A DNA stretch of 64,000 nucleotides from Gluconobacter wancherniae NBRC 103581. GTDB lineage: Bacteria > Pseudomonadota > Alphaproteobacteria > Acetobacterales > Acetobacteraceae. A program made the translations under genes and the position numbers. Positions 53,759-63,375 of this stretch are shown in pieces (positions within the stretch are counted from its first letter, which is position 1; every line of letters starts with the position of its first letter). The stretch is taken from NCBI RefSeq assembly GCF_007988885.1, contig NZ_BJUZ01000001.1:310001-374000 (forward strand), given 5' to 3'. The notes below the pieces were generated by a model that did no database searches, was not told the origin of the DNA, and saw nothing but the letters and a program-made list of their open reading frames with translations.

Positions 53759-54820
53759 TCAGCTTGAGAGGATGGTCTGTAGCGTCTTGATCAGTCGGTT
53801 ACAGGCTTCGTCAGTGCCGATCGTGATGCGCAGCCAGTCTTGGATGCGCGGGGTAGAAAGATGCCGGACCAGAATCGAACGCTCGCGCAATGCTGCGGCA
53901 AGGGATCCGGCCGGGTGCGCTGGGTGACGCACGAGAACGAAGTTGGCACAGGATGGCAGGACTTGGAAGCCGAGATTTTCCAGTTCCGGCACAAGCCTGT
54001 CACGACTTTGCATGACGCGGCGCGTGATGGCTTCCAGCCACTCCCTATCTTCGATGGCGGCAATAGCTCCCTGCTGCGCCGGGCGGGAGAGCGGGTAGGA
54101 GTTGAAGCTGTCCTTCACGCGGATCAAGCCTTCGATCAACTCTGGTGAGCCGATGGCAAAACCCACGCGCAGGCCTGCAAGTGCATAGGATTTGGAGAGA
54201 GTCTGGACAACGAGGAGGTTGTCATAGCGATGCGTCAGGTCGATGGCGGAGTCTGCGCCGAAGTCAACATAGGCTTCATCAATGACGACGGTCCGATCAG
54301 GGTGCCGTTTCAGAACGCTTTCGATGGCGTCCAGCGAGAGGGCGATGCCGGTATTGGCATTAGGGTTTGCAATCGCAATGCCGCCACAGGGGCCTTCATA
54401 GGCATCAATGTCGATCTCGAATTTATCGTTTAGAGGGATGTGTCGGTATGGTTGATCGAACAGGCCGCAATAAACGGGATAAAAGCCGTATGTGACGTCC
54501 GAGAAGAGAAGTGGGGCGTCATTGTGGAACAATGCGCGAAAGGTATGTGCCAGCACTTCGTCGGAACCATTTCCGACGAACACGCGCTCCGGACTGGTTC
54601 CGAATCGGGTGGCGATGGTCTCGCGAAGGGCTTGTGCCGTAGGATCGGGATACAGGCGTAGGCTGTCTTCTGCCGAATCCTTTATGGCTTCCAGTACTTT
54701 TGGGCTGGGGCCGTAGGGAGACTCGTTGGTGTTGAGCTTCAGAAGGTCTGCGAGTCGGGGCTGCTCTCCCGGGATGTAGGGGTGAAGGCCGTGGACGCGG
54801 CTGTTCCAGAAACGGCTCAT
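53759..54820 (-). CDS. hisC: Histidinol-phosphate aminotransferase
   Basis: PLP aminotransferase of histidine synthesis. The 353-residue protein has LKLNTNESPYGPSPKVLEAI near the N-terminus, FVGNGSDEVL, NPNANTGI, the cofactor lysine K210 in VVQTLSKSYALAGLRVGF, and RLTIG-like LRITIGTDEACNRLI at the end. It could also serve tyrosine/phenylalanine transamination. Its ATG overlaps the stop of the ankyrin gene (ATGA). Confidence 0.95.
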   Translation of the reverse strand: MSRFWNSRVHGLHPYIPGEQPRLADLLKLNTNESPYGPSPKVLEAIKDSAEDSLRLYPDPTAQALRETIATRFGTSPERVFVGNGSDEVLAHTFRALFHNDAPLLFSDVTYGFYPVYCGLFDQPYRHIPLNDKFEIDIDAYEGPCGGIAIANPNANTGIALSLDAIESVLKRHPDRTVVIDEAYVDFGADSAIDLTHRYDNLLVVQTLSKSYALAGLRVGFAIGSPELIEGLIRVKDSFNSYPLSRPAQQGAIAAIEDREWLEAITRRVMQSRDRLVPELENLGFQVLPSCANFVLVRHPAHPAGSLAAALRERSILVRHLSTPRIQDWLRITIGTDEACNRLIKTLQTILSS

Positions 54821-55320
54821 GCCTCTTTGCTTTCCGCGAAAAGTCCCGTGAGGAGCTGACGCTGGGCCAGATCACGCGATGTTGTGCCGTCCGCGTCTTC
54901 GAGATCCGGATTGGCGCCTGAGGCCAGAAGCTGGCGGGCCATGTCTTCGCGGCCGAACATGATGGCAAACATCAGCGGCGTACGGCCTGCATGATTGGCA
55001 TGATCGACGTTCGCACCCTTTTCGATGAGGAGCGCTGCAATGTCCTGCAAGCCCTTGAAAGCCACGCCTGACAGCGCGGTTGCGCCTTTCAGATCCGTGG
55101 CTTCTGGATTCGCCCCGCGATCGAGCAGCAGGCGGGCGGCTTCGATATGACCGTTATAGGTTGCCACGATCAGGGCAGTGTAGCCGCGGCTGTCTGCGGC
55201 ATCGGGCGTCATGCCCGCGTCGAGGAACTGTGTCAGGAGGTCCGTGTCGCCCTCTCGGGCGGCATCGATGAACAGGGCAGTGATCTGTTCGGGAGTGAAA
55301 TTGATGTTCGGTGTGCTCAT
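54817..55320 (-). CDS. Ankyrin-repeat protein
   Basis: The 167-residue protein consists of about four ankyrin repeats (REGDTDLLTQFLDAGMTPDA; RGYTALIVATYNGHIEAARLLLDRGANPEA; ATALSGVAFKGLQDIAALLIEKGANVD; GRTPLMFAIMFGREDMARQLLASGANPD). No signal peptide. A partner cannot be inferred. ATG 55320 has GGAAG upstream; an in-frame GTG four codons earlier is less likely. Translationally coupled to hisC. Confidence 0.85.
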   Translation of the reverse strand: MSTPNINFTPEQITALFIDAAREGDTDLLTQFLDAGMTPDAADSRGYTALIVATYNGHIEAARLLLDRGANPEATDLKGATALSGVAFKGLQDIAALLIEKGANVDHANHAGRTPLMFAIMFGREDMARQLLASGANPDLEDADGTTSRDLAQRQLLTGLFAESKEA

Positions 55321-55356
55321 GACGGCTTCCACGCAGGGACAATCAGTCTGGTCAGA

Positions 55357-56379
55357 CTAGCGGCTTGTGCGCGGGGGAGGAAGCGTCCGGCTTTCGCCAT
55401 TGTCCAGCACTTCAAAACGGCCGGCATGATGATGCATCGCAATCTTCAGTCTTCCAGCGGGTTCAAGAATGCCCTCATCGGTTAACTGGAACGTGTTGAA
55501 ATGTATGCCAATCGCGTTGTTCGTACCCAGAGCCTCGAAAGTTTTTACCGCCTCTTCCGGGCACATATGCACACGGCGCATCAGGTCTCGGGGGGCATAG
55601 GCGCCGATCGGGATCAGGGCGAGATCCGGCACGCCACAGCGCTGGCGGATGACATCGAAGTGCTTTCCCCAAGCCGTATCGCCTGCGAAAAACACGCGAT
55701 GGTCATCGGCTTCGATCATGAAGCTGCCCCAGAGCGCGCGGTTGCTGTCGAAAGGTGTGCGTGCGCTACCGTGGAGCGCCGGTGTTGCAGTGATGCAGGC
55801 CCCGTCAACATTCAGGCTTTCCCACCAGTCCAGCTCAACGATGCGTGGCAGACCTGCTTTTTCGAGGTGGCGCCTGTTTCCTAGGAAGGAGATGCATAGT
55901 GGATCATCCCTGCCTGCGAGGTGCCTGAGCGTCGGTAAGTCCAGGTGATCATAGTGGCAATGTGACACCAGGATAATGTCGATCGGGGGCAGATCGTTCA
56001 GGGGCAGCCCGGGTTCGCGAACGCGCTTTGGCCCCATGTTGCGGAAGGGAGAGCAGCGCTCCGAAAAGATCGGATCAGTAATGATCCTCAGTGGCTGACG
56101 CTCCTTTCGGCCGAACTGCAAGAGCACGGTTGCGTGATTAATGAACGTTGCCACGCACTCTCCAGGCTTAGGGGAGGGGAGCGGGTACATCGCGGTCGGG
56201 GGAAGGGCGTCTGGCCAGCGCGGACGAAGGCCCATTTGCCAGCGAAAGATGTTGCGGGCGCGTTCAGGCGCAGTTTTCGGGGATAAATGCTCGTCTGGCC
56301 TGTAGCAGGGCGGGTTGAAAAAGCGTTCTCCGTTGAAGTGCGCGTCTGCGCTTTCGAGCAAAAGATCGTGTTCACTCAT
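55357..56379 (-). CDS. Metallo-beta-lactamase-fold hydrolase (UlaG/NAPE-PLD-like)
   Basis: The ~340-residue protein has the metallo-beta-lactamase zinc motif SHCHYDHLDLPTL, FINHATVLLQFG upstream, FAGDTAWGKHFDVI downstream (bridging Asp), and a distal GIHFNTFQLTDEG histidine. The architecture matches UlaG-type and NAPE-PLD-like hydrolases; the substrate is unknown. ATG 56379 has AGGA upstream. It is divergent from tkt across 118 bases. Confidence 0.85.
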   Translation of the reverse strand: MSEHDLLLESADAHFNGERFFNPPCYRPDEHLSPKTAPERARNIFRWQMGLRPRWPDALPPTAMYPLPSPKPGECVATFINHATVLLQFGRKERQPLRIITDPIFSERCSPFRNMGPKRVREPGLPLNDLPPIDIILVSHCHYDHLDLPTLRHLAGRDDPLCISFLGNRRHLEKAGLPRIVELDWWESLNVDGACITATPALHGSARTPFDSNRALWGSFMIEADDHRVFFAGDTAWGKHFDVIRQRCGVPDLALIPIGAYAPRDLMRRVHMCPEEAVKTFEALGTNNAIGIHFNTFQLTDEGILEPAGRLKIAMHHHAGRFEVLDNGESRTLPPPRTSR

Positions 56380-56496
56380 ATGGTTTGTCCTGTCAGGCAT
56401 TGCGTCCGGCGCGACTTCGGGTCATGCCGTGGCAGAGAACTTCGAGGTCATTTTCGCGTCTTACCTCGATCGTCACAAGCCGGAGACACTTTTCCG

Positions 56497-58554
56497 ATGA
56501 GTAAGCTTCCCGAGCTCGGTATTAATACCATCCGCACTCTGTCCATGGACGCCGTCGAGCGTGCAAATTCCGGGCATCCCGGAACGGCCATGGCACTGGC
56601 CCCGGCCATGTACGCCCTTTGGCAGCACGATCTGAATTACGATCCTGCCGATCCCCTCTGGCCTGCACGTGATCGCTTCGTGCTGTCAGTCGGCCATGCT
56701 TCCATGCTGCTGTATTCGACAATCTTCCTCACCGGTATCCGTGATATTCAGGACGGCAAGGTTGTGGATCGTCCCGCACTGACCGTCGAGGATCTGACGC
56801 AGTTCCGCCAGCTGGACTCGCGGACACCGGGTCATCCGGAATATCGCTTCACGGCGGGCGTCGAGACCACCACCGGTCCGCTTGGGCAGGGTTGCGGTAA
56901 CTCCGTCGGTATGGCGATGGCCGAGAAATGGCTGGCCGCGCGCTATAACCGCCCTGGCTTCCAGCTGTTCGACTACCATGTGACGGTGTTCTGTGGTGAC
57001 GGCGACATGATGGAAGGCGTTGCTTCTGAAGCAGCTTCCACGGCTGGCCATCTTGGACTTGGCAATCTGACCTGGGTCTATGACTCGAACCAGATTTCCA
57101 TCGAAGGTTCCACGGACCTTGCTCTGACGGAAAATGTTGGCAAGCGCTTTGAGGCGTATGGCTGGCACGTTCAGACACTGACCGATGGTAATGATGTCGA
57201 AGCCATTCTCGGTGCGCTCCGTGCAGCCAAGGCTGTTACCGATCGTCCGAGCTTGATCGTGCTCAAGACCGTCATCGGCTATGGCGCGCCAAAGAAGGCT
57301 GGTACGGCGTCAGCGCATGGCGAGCCTCTCGGTGGGGAAGAAATCAAGGGTGCAAAGGCCGCTTATGGTTGGCCTGCAGATGCCCCTGCATTCTTCGTAC
57401 CTGAAGGGGTATCGGAGCATTTTGCTGAAGGTATCGGCAAGCGTGGTGCAGCAGCCAGCGCGCAGTGGCGCGAGTTGTTCTCTGCATACCGTGATGCTCA
57501 TCCTGAGCTGGCAGCCGAGCTGGACTGTATCTTTGAGAACCGCCTGCCTGCGGACTGGGATAAGGACATTCCGGTATTCCCAGCAGACGCCAAGGGCATT
57601 GCTTCCCGCCAGAGCTCCGGACAGGTGCTCAACGCCGTTGCCAAGAACCTGCCATGGATGATCGGTGGTTCTGCTGATCTGACGCCGTCCACGAAGACGG
57701 ACATCAAAGGTGGCGGGTCTTTTCAGCCAGAGCGCTGGGGTGGCACCTACGGAGGCCGCAACATCCATTTCGGTGTGCGCGAGCACGCGATGGGTTCCAT
57801 CTGTAACGGTATCGCGCTGGCAGGCCTGCGCGCTTACGGTTCCGGCTTCCTGATCTTCTCGGATTACATGAAGGCCCCGATCCGTCTGTCGGCCATTATG
57901 GAGCTTCCGGTACTCTACGTCTTCACCCATGACTCCATCGGTGTTGGCGAAGATGGCCCGACCCATCAGCCGATTGAGCAGCTTGCGCAGCTTCGCGCCA
58001 CGCCGGGTATCATGACGATCCGTCCGTCCGATGCGAACGAAGTGGCCGAAGCATGGCGCGTTCTCGTGCCGCTGACGCACAAGCCTGCGGTGCTGGTGCT
58101 CAGCCGCCAGAATCTGCCCACGATCGATCGTACGAAGTATGCACCGGTCTCCGGGCTGGCTCGTGGGGCTTATGTTCTGGCCAGCTGTGAAGGTAAGCCA
58201 GATGTGATCCTGATGGCTTCGGGCTCTGAAGTGTCTCTGGTTGTGGATGCTTATGAGAAGCTCACAGCAGAGGGAATCAAGGCGCGCGTGGTCTCTTTCC
58301 CAAGCTTCGACCTCTTTGAAGAGCAGGATCAGGCTTATCGCGATTCCGTGCTTCCGCCGGACGTGATTGGACGTGTCGCTGTGGAACAGGCAGCAGCATT
58401 CGGGTGGGACCGTTACGTTGGTCTTGGTGGCTCGATTATCGCCATGAATTCTTTTGGCGCATCGGCACCGCTGGCAGCACTGCTCACGAAGTTCGGCTTT
58501 ACGCCTGAAGCAGTTTATGGCGCGGCGAAGCAGCAGGCTTCACGCGGCAAGTAA
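56497..58554 (+). CDS. tkt: Transketolase
   Basis: Thiamine-diphosphate enzyme moving two-carbon units in the pentose phosphate pathway. The 685-residue protein shows ANSGHPGTAMALAP, the cofactor motif GDGDMMEGVASEAASTAGHL with YDSNQISIEG, and a pyrimidine-side THDSIGVGEDGPTHQPIEQL block. ATG 56497 (GGAG 12 bases upstream) matches homologue starts MSKLPELGINTIRTLS; an earlier in-frame start overlaps the divergent gene and is unsupported. First gene of the pathway operon. Confidence 0.98.
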   Translation: MSKLPELGINTIRTLSMDAVERANSGHPGTAMALAPAMYALWQHDLNYDPADPLWPARDRFVLSVGHASMLLYSTIFLTGIRDIQDGKVVDRPALTVEDLTQFRQLDSRTPGHPEYRFTAGVETTTGPLGQGCGNSVGMAMAEKWLAARYNRPGFQLFDYHVTVFCGDGDMMEGVASEAASTAGHLGLGNLTWVYDSNQISIEGSTDLALTENVGKRFEAYGWHVQTLTDGNDVEAILGALRAAKAVTDRPSLIVLKTVIGYGAPKKAGTASAHGEPLGGEEIKGAKAAYGWPADAPAFFVPEGVSEHFAEGIGKRGAAASAQWRELFSAYRDAHPELAAELDCIFENRLPADWDKDIPVFPADAKGIASRQSSGQVLNAVAKNLPWMIGGSADLTPSTKTDIKGGGSFQPERWGGTYGGRNIHFGVREHAMGSICNGIALAGLRAYGSGFLIFSDYMKAPIRLSAIMELPVLYVFTHDSIGVGEDGPTHQPIEQLAQLRATPGIMTIRPSDANEVAEAWRVLVPLTHKPAVLVLSRQNLPTIDRTKYAPVSGLARGAYVLASCEGKPDVILMASGSEVSLVVDAYEKLTAEGIKARVVSFPSFDLFEEQDQAYRDSVLPPDVIGRVAVEQAAAFGWDRYVGLGGSIIAMNSFGASAPLAALLTKFGFTPEAVYGAAKQQASRGK

Positions 58555-58565
58555 GGAGAGTAAAC

Positions 58566-61436
58566 GTGGCAGACACGATCTCTAAAACCGGGCTTAACGA
58601 GGTTGGCAGCGCTCTGCGCGGCCTCGAAAAATTCGGTCAATCACCCTGGCTGGATTTCATTCAGCGCAGCTTCACGGAAAACGGCAGCCTCAAGAAGCTG
58701 GTGGAGGAGGACGGCCTACGGGGCGTCACTTCCAACCCGGCCATTTTCGAGAAGGCGATCGGTCACGGGACGGAATATGATCCCGCGATCCGGACTCTTC
58801 TCGATCGTGAGCCGCTTTCAGCAGGCGCGCTCTACGAGCAGCTCGCAATTGATGACATCCGTGCAGCCTGCGGTGTTCTGCGTCCGGTCTTCGATGAAAC
58901 GAAGGGACTGGACGGTTATGTGAGCCTTGAGGTTTCGCCGTACCTCGCATTCGATGCGAAGGGTACGATTGCTGAGGCCCGCCGTCTGTGGAAAGCAGTC
59001 GAGCGCCAGAACCTCATGATCAAGATCCCGGGGACGCCCGAGGGCACGGGTGCGGTTCGCGAAGCAATCGCGGATGGCATCAGCGTCAACGTGACGCTTC
59101 TGTTCTCTCTCGACGCGTACAAGGGCGTTCTGGAAGCATATATTTCCGGCCTGGAAGACCGCGCGTCCAAGGGTGAGGACATCTCTCGCATCTCCAGCGT
59201 TGCATCGTTCTTCGTCAGTCGTATCGATGGCAAGATTGATGGCGAAATTGATCGTCGTCTTTCCGAAAATCATGCTGACAGCGCTGCTCTCAAGGCTCTC
59301 CGTGGCAAGGTCGCCATCGCGAATGCGAAGGTTGCCTACCAGCATTACCTTGAGGTCAAAAAGAGTGCGCGCTGGCAGGCTCTTGCCGCCAAGGGTGCAA
59401 ACCCGCAGCGTCTGCTGTGGGCCAGCACAGGCACCAAGGACAAGGCTTATTCCGATGTCCTTTATGTCGAGGAACTGATTGGTCCGGAGACGGTCAACAC
59501 CATTCCGCCAGCAACGTTCGACGCGTTCCGTGATCACGGCAAGCTTCGTGCGAGCCTTGAAGAAAACGTTGAGGATGCGGTTCATGTGATGGCAGAGGCC
59601 AAGCGCCTCGGTCTTGATCTGGATGGCGTGACGGCAAAGCTCGTCAAGGATGGCTGTGAGGCATTCTCGGAATCCTTCGACACACTTCTTGGTGCAGTGG
59701 AGGCCAAGCGGGAAGCTGTCCTGGGAAAGCGTTTACTGAGCGTCTCCGCTGACCTTCCGTCTGATCTTAAGGACGCTGTCGCAGGTGCGACGAAGGAGTG
59801 GAGCCGCAGCGGAAAGGTTCGCCGCATCTGGGCGCGCGATGCTTCCGTGTGGACGAATGGTCCCGAAGCTGACTGGCTTGCATGGCTGACGATCGTACAG
59901 GATCGGCTGGCTCATATTGACGAGCTTGAAGTTTTCGCCCGTGAAGCGCGGTCTCGTGGGTACTCGGACATCCTGCTACTTGGCATGGGTGGTTCGAGCC
60001 TCGGGCCTGAGGTTCTGGCAGAAACATTTGGCAAGGCTGCAGGCTGGCCAACGCTTCATGTTCTCGACAGCACCGACCCGCAGCAGGTCAAGACGCTTGA
60101 GAAAGCGATTGATCCGGCAAAAACGCTGTTCATCGTTGCGAGCAAATCCGGTGGTACGCTTGAGCCGAACATCATGTTCGCGCATTTCTGGGCTGTAGCC
60201 GAGAAAGCTCTTGGAAAGGCACCTGGCGAGAATTTTGTCGCCATTACCGATCCTGGCTCGAACATGCAGAAGGTTGCAGAGGGCAAGGGGTTCTGGCGCA
60301 TCTTCTACGGTAATCCGAAGATTGGTGGCCGCTACTCGGTTCTCTCGAATTTCGGGCTGGTTCCAGCTGCTGCAAGTGGCATCGACGTTCGTGCGTTTCT
60401 CCAGAGCACGCTGCTCATGGTTGAATCATGCGACGGTGGTGCTCCAGCAGCAGTCAATCCGGGCACGCAGCTCGGCCTGATCCTGGGCGTTGCTGGAAAG
60501 ACCTTTGGGCGTGACAAGGTAACAATCGTTGCTTCCAAGGGTATTGCATCTCTTGGTGCATGGCTTGAGCAGCTGATTGCTGAGAGCACCGGCAAGATCG
60601 GCAAGGGGTTGATCCCCATTGACGAAGAGACGCTTGGCGCGCCGGAAGTTTACGGCAAAGACCGTGTTTTCGTTGATCTGCGTCTTGGCAGTGATGCTGC
60701 TGATTCCAGACTTGCTGCCCTGCGTGCAGCGGGGGCTCCGGTTGTAACAGTAACGCTTCCTGAGGCTATTCAGATCGGGCAGGCGTTCTTCCTGTTTGAA
60801 TTTGCAACAGCAGTTGTCGGGTCGGTTCTGGAAATCGATCCGTTTGATCAGCCGGATGTCGAATTCAGCAAAGTCGAAACACGCAAGCTGACGGACGCGT
60901 ACGCTGAAAGTGGCACGTTGCCGCCGGAAGCTCCGTTTGCGACAGACGGTGCTCTGTCTTTCTATGCTGATGCGAAAAATACGGCGGCCTTGGGCAAGGG
61001 GGACGCGGTCTCCATCCTGAAGGCGCATTTTGATCGTGTTGGCCCGGGCGATTATGTTGGTCTGCTTGCCTATATCGAGCGTGATCCGCAGACCCGGGAA
61101 TGGGCGCAGTCTGTTCGTCTCGCGTTGCGTGATGCGTTGCACGTTGCTACGGCAGCCCAGTTCGGACCCCGGTTCCTGCATTCGACAGGCCAGGCCTACA
61201 AGGGCGGACCCGATAGCGGTGTGTTCCTGCAGGTGACGGCTCAGGATGCGGCAGATGTGCCGGTTCCTGGTGCAGCATACAGCTTCGGTGTCGTGAAGGC
61301 AGCGCAGGCTCGGGGTGATTTTGAAGTGCTTGCGGCGCGTGGTCGCCGTGCGCTGCGGGTGCATATCACGGGTTCGCTTCAGGACGGTCTGAAGACGCTA
61401 TCCGATGCAATCCTTGCAGCTCTAAAGGGAGAGTAA
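58566..61436 (+). CDS. Bifunctional transaldolase / glucose-6-phosphate isomerase
   Basis: A fusion of two sugar-phosphate enzymes, 956 residues. Residues 1 to ~370 are transaldolase: TSNPAIFEKAI and the Schiff-base lysine K153 in LMIKIPGTPEGTGAV. Residues ~385-956 are glucose-6-phosphate isomerase: LLLGMGGSSLGPEVLAET, VASKSGGTLEPNIMF, and LGAWLEQLIAESTGK later. The fusion is known in acetic acid bacteria and relatives. Start GTG 58566, 11 bases after tkt, with AAGGAGAG upstream. Ends 3 bases before gnd. Confidence 0.96.
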   Translation: MADTISKTGLNEVGSALRGLEKFGQSPWLDFIQRSFTENGSLKKLVEEDGLRGVTSNPAIFEKAIGHGTEYDPAIRTLLDREPLSAGALYEQLAIDDIRAACGVLRPVFDETKGLDGYVSLEVSPYLAFDAKGTIAEARRLWKAVERQNLMIKIPGTPEGTGAVREAIADGISVNVTLLFSLDAYKGVLEAYISGLEDRASKGEDISRISSVASFFVSRIDGKIDGEIDRRLSENHADSAALKALRGKVAIANAKVAYQHYLEVKKSARWQALAAKGANPQRLLWASTGTKDKAYSDVLYVEELIGPETVNTIPPATFDAFRDHGKLRASLEENVEDAVHVMAEAKRLGLDLDGVTAKLVKDGCEAFSESFDTLLGAVEAKREAVLGKRLLSVSADLPSDLKDAVAGATKEWSRSGKVRRIWARDASVWTNGPEADWLAWLTIVQDRLAHIDELEVFAREARSRGYSDILLLGMGGSSLGPEVLAETFGKAAGWPTLHVLDSTDPQQVKTLEKAIDPAKTLFIVASKSGGTLEPNIMFAHFWAVAEKALGKAPGENFVAITDPGSNMQKVAEGKGFWRIFYGNPKIGGRYSVLSNFGLVPAAASGIDVRAFLQSTLLMVESCDGGAPAAVNPGTQLGLILGVAGKTFGRDKVTIVASKGIASLGAWLEQLIAESTGKIGKGLIPIDEETLGAPEVYGKDRVFVDLRLGSDAADSRLAALRAAGAPVVTVTLPEAIQIGQAFFLFEFATAVVGSVLEIDPFDQPDVEFSKVETRKLTDAYAESGTLPPEAPFATDGALSFYADAKNTAALGKGDAVSILKAHFDRVGPGDYVGLLAYIERDPQTREWAQSVRLALRDALHVATAAQFGPRFLHSTGQAYKGGPDSGVFLQVTAQDAADVPVPGAAYSFGVVKAAQARGDFEVLAARGRRALRVHITGSLQDGLKTLSDAILAALKGE

Positions 61437-61439
61437 GGC

Positions 61440-62435
61440 ATGCGTATCGGTATCGTTGGACTGGGACGAATGGGCGGCAACATCGCCATTCGTCTTACCC
61501 GTCATGGTCATGACGTCGTAGTGCATGACCGTTCGGCTGATGTGACGGTCAAAATCGCAGGTCGTTGTGAGGAAAACCGGGCGCAGGCTGTTGCGAGCGT
61601 TGCTGAAATGGCAACGGCCCTCGAGGGTGGCCGCCGCATTGTCTGGGTTATGCTTCCGGCAGGCGCCATCACCGAGGCTTGTATTCAGGAGCTTAAAACG
61701 CTCCTGAGCGAAGGTGATATCGTTATTGATGGTGGCAACAGCTACTACAAGGACGATATGCGTCGTGCGGAAGAATTGCGTGAGCACGGCATTTCCTATG
61801 TGGATGTCGGTACGTCAGGCGGAGTGTGGGGCCTCGATCGCGGTTACTGCATGATGTACGGCGGTACCAAGGATGCAACGGATCATATTGATCCGATCCT
61901 TGCTGCCTTGGCACCTGGAGCCGGTGACGTTGTGCGTACTCCCAACCGCGACGGATCAAACCTCGATCCGCGGGCGGAGCAGGGTTATCTGCATTGTGGT
62001 CCGGCAGGCTCGGGCCATTTTGTAAAAATGGTCCATAACGGGATTGAGTACGGCATGATGCAGGCCTTCGCTGAAGGCTTTGACATCATGAAGAGCAAGA
62101 ACTCGCCTGTTCTGGCCGAGAAAGAGCGCTTTGATCTCAACATGGCCGATATCGCCGAAGTCTGGCGTCGCGGCAGTGTTGTGTCGTCCTGGCTGCTGGA
62201 TCTGACAGCAGAGGCACTTGCGAAGTCCGGGGAACTCTCGGAATTCTCGGGTGAGGTGTCTGATTCCGGTGAAGGTCGCTGGACGATCGAGGCCGCGATT
62301 GAGGAAGATGTGCCTGCTCCGGTTATGACGGCTGCGCTGTTTACGCGCTTCCGTTCACGTTCGGGCAATAATTTCGCCGAGAAAATCCTTTCGGCGCAGC
62401 GTTTCGGCTTCGGCGGTCACGTCGAGAAAAAATAA
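61440..62435 (+). CDS. gnd: 6-Phosphogluconate dehydrogenase, short (decarboxylating) form
   Basis: Oxidises 6-phosphogluconate to ribulose-5-phosphate and CO2. At 331 residues it is the short type (GntZ/YqeC group) rather than the ~470-residue form. It has [48 protein letters not shown] and [21 protein letters not shown] (with the catalytic Lys-His-Asn). At the end of beta-2, VVVHDRSAD places Asp30 where NADP-preferring enzymes have Asn-Arg-Ser/Thr, suggesting NAD use. Confidence 0.96.
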   Translation: MRIGIVGLGRMGGNIAIRLTRHGHDVVVHDRSADVTVKIAGRCEENRAQAVASVAEMATALEGGRRIVWVMLPAGAITEACIQELKTLLSEGDIVIDGGNSYYKDDMRRAEELREHGISYVDVGTSGGVWGLDRGYCMMYGGTKDATDHIDPILAALAPGAGDVVRTPNRDGSNLDPRAEQGYLHCGPAGSGHFVKMVHNGIEYGMMQAFAEGFDIMKSKNSPVLAEKERFDLNMADIAEVWRRGSVVSSWLLDLTAEALAKSGELSEFSGEVSDSGEGRWTIEAAIEEDVPAPVMTAALFTRFRSRSGNNFAEKILSAQRFGFGGHVEKK

Positions 62436-62458
62436 AAGACAGCCTGAGAGTGGTATTC

Positions 62459-62487
62459 GGGGGCATGACCAGTATGGTTGTGCCCCC
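62459..62487 (+). other. Hairpin between gnd and the HAD gene
   Basis: GGGGGCA and TGCCCCC pair around an inner ACCA-GTA-TGGT stem, 24 bases past the gnd stop and 28 bases before the next start. No T-run follows, so it is more likely an mRNA-stability or processing element than a terminator. Confidence 0.5.
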
Positions 62488-62514
62488 TCCCGGAGCTGAC
62501 CGACAAGGACAATT

Positions 62515-63375
62515 ATGTCTGTTGATCTCGACGCCATACACGCTGGCCTTCCTGCTGTGACCGATACTGTGCGCCTTGTCGTTTCCGATATGGATGGCAC
62601 CATCCTGACGCCGCACAAGGAACTTGCTCCGTCAACGCTTCAGGCTGTGAAGGCCCTGCAGGAAGCAGGCATCACGCTTTGTCTTGCGAGTGCGCGTCCG
62701 CCAGCCAGCATGCTTCCCTATGTTCGCAAGCTCGGGCTTGCCAGCCAGAATGCCGGTTTTAATGGCGGCATTATTTTTGCACCTGATGGCACGTTCAGCG
62801 TCAACCGTGTTCTTCCCCGCGATGCAGTGAAAATCATGTGTGACATGCTGCATGTGCACAAGGTCGAAACATGGCTCCTGACCGGCGAGGAATGGCTTGT
62901 TAAAGACGCGGCCACTCCTTTTGTCGAGCATGAGCGCAGGCATACGGGTCTTGTCCCACGTCAGGTAGACAATCTTTACGATCATTTCGAAGGTGTCGGA
63001 AAGGTCATGGGGATCAGCACGGACTATGACCTTGTTGAGCGTATGGAAACCGAAATCGGTGTCATGCTCAAGGGGGAGGCGAGTGTGCGTCGTTCAAACG
63101 AAAGCATGCTTGATATAACGCCGGTGCTTGCGAACAAAGGCGAAGCACTGAGGGCGCTGTCTGATCTTTATGGTGTGCGTCCTGAAGAGACGGCGTGCAT
63201 TGGGGATGCGCCAAACGATCTTTCCATGTTTGCAGTTTCGGGGCTGAGCATTGCGATGGGTCAGGCAACTGATGACATCAAGGCCAACGCACAGTTCGTG
63301 ACTGACACCAACGAGCGGAACGGTTGGGCTTCTGCCGTATCCCGCTTCATTCTGCCGAGGGCTCCCAAGAAATGA
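62515..63375 (+). CDS. HAD-superfamily hydrolase, Cof/YbiV-like
   Basis: The 286-residue protein has the HAD catalytic motif VVSDMDGTILTP (nucleophile D25, acid D27), a C2-type cap and the distal IGDAPNDLSMFAVSG motif for magnesium. Such Cof-type enzymes are usually sugar-phosphate or cofactor phosphatases with broad specificity. Placed between gnd and pgl, it may act on a pathway intermediate or damage product; this is inference. Its stop overlaps pgl (ATGA). Confidence 0.88.
   Translation: MSVDLDAIHAGLPAVTDTVRLVVSDMDGTILTPHKELAPSTLQAVKALQEAGITLCLASARPPASMLPYVRKLGLASQNAGFNGGIIFAPDGTFSVNRVLPRDAVKIMCDMLHVHKVETWLLTGEEWLVKDAATPFVEHERRHTGLVPRQVDNLYDHFEGVGKVMGISTDYDLVERMETEIGVMLKGEASVRRSNESMLDITPVLANKGEALRALSDLYGVRPEETACIGDAPNDLSMFAVSGLSIAMGQATDDIKANAQFVTDTNERNGWASAVSRFILPRAPKK

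Noticed and set aside
60426-61364. Minus-strand frame (312 aa) opposite the isomerase half of tal-pgi
   Set aside because: Shadow of a conserved gene; translation has no recognisable domain.
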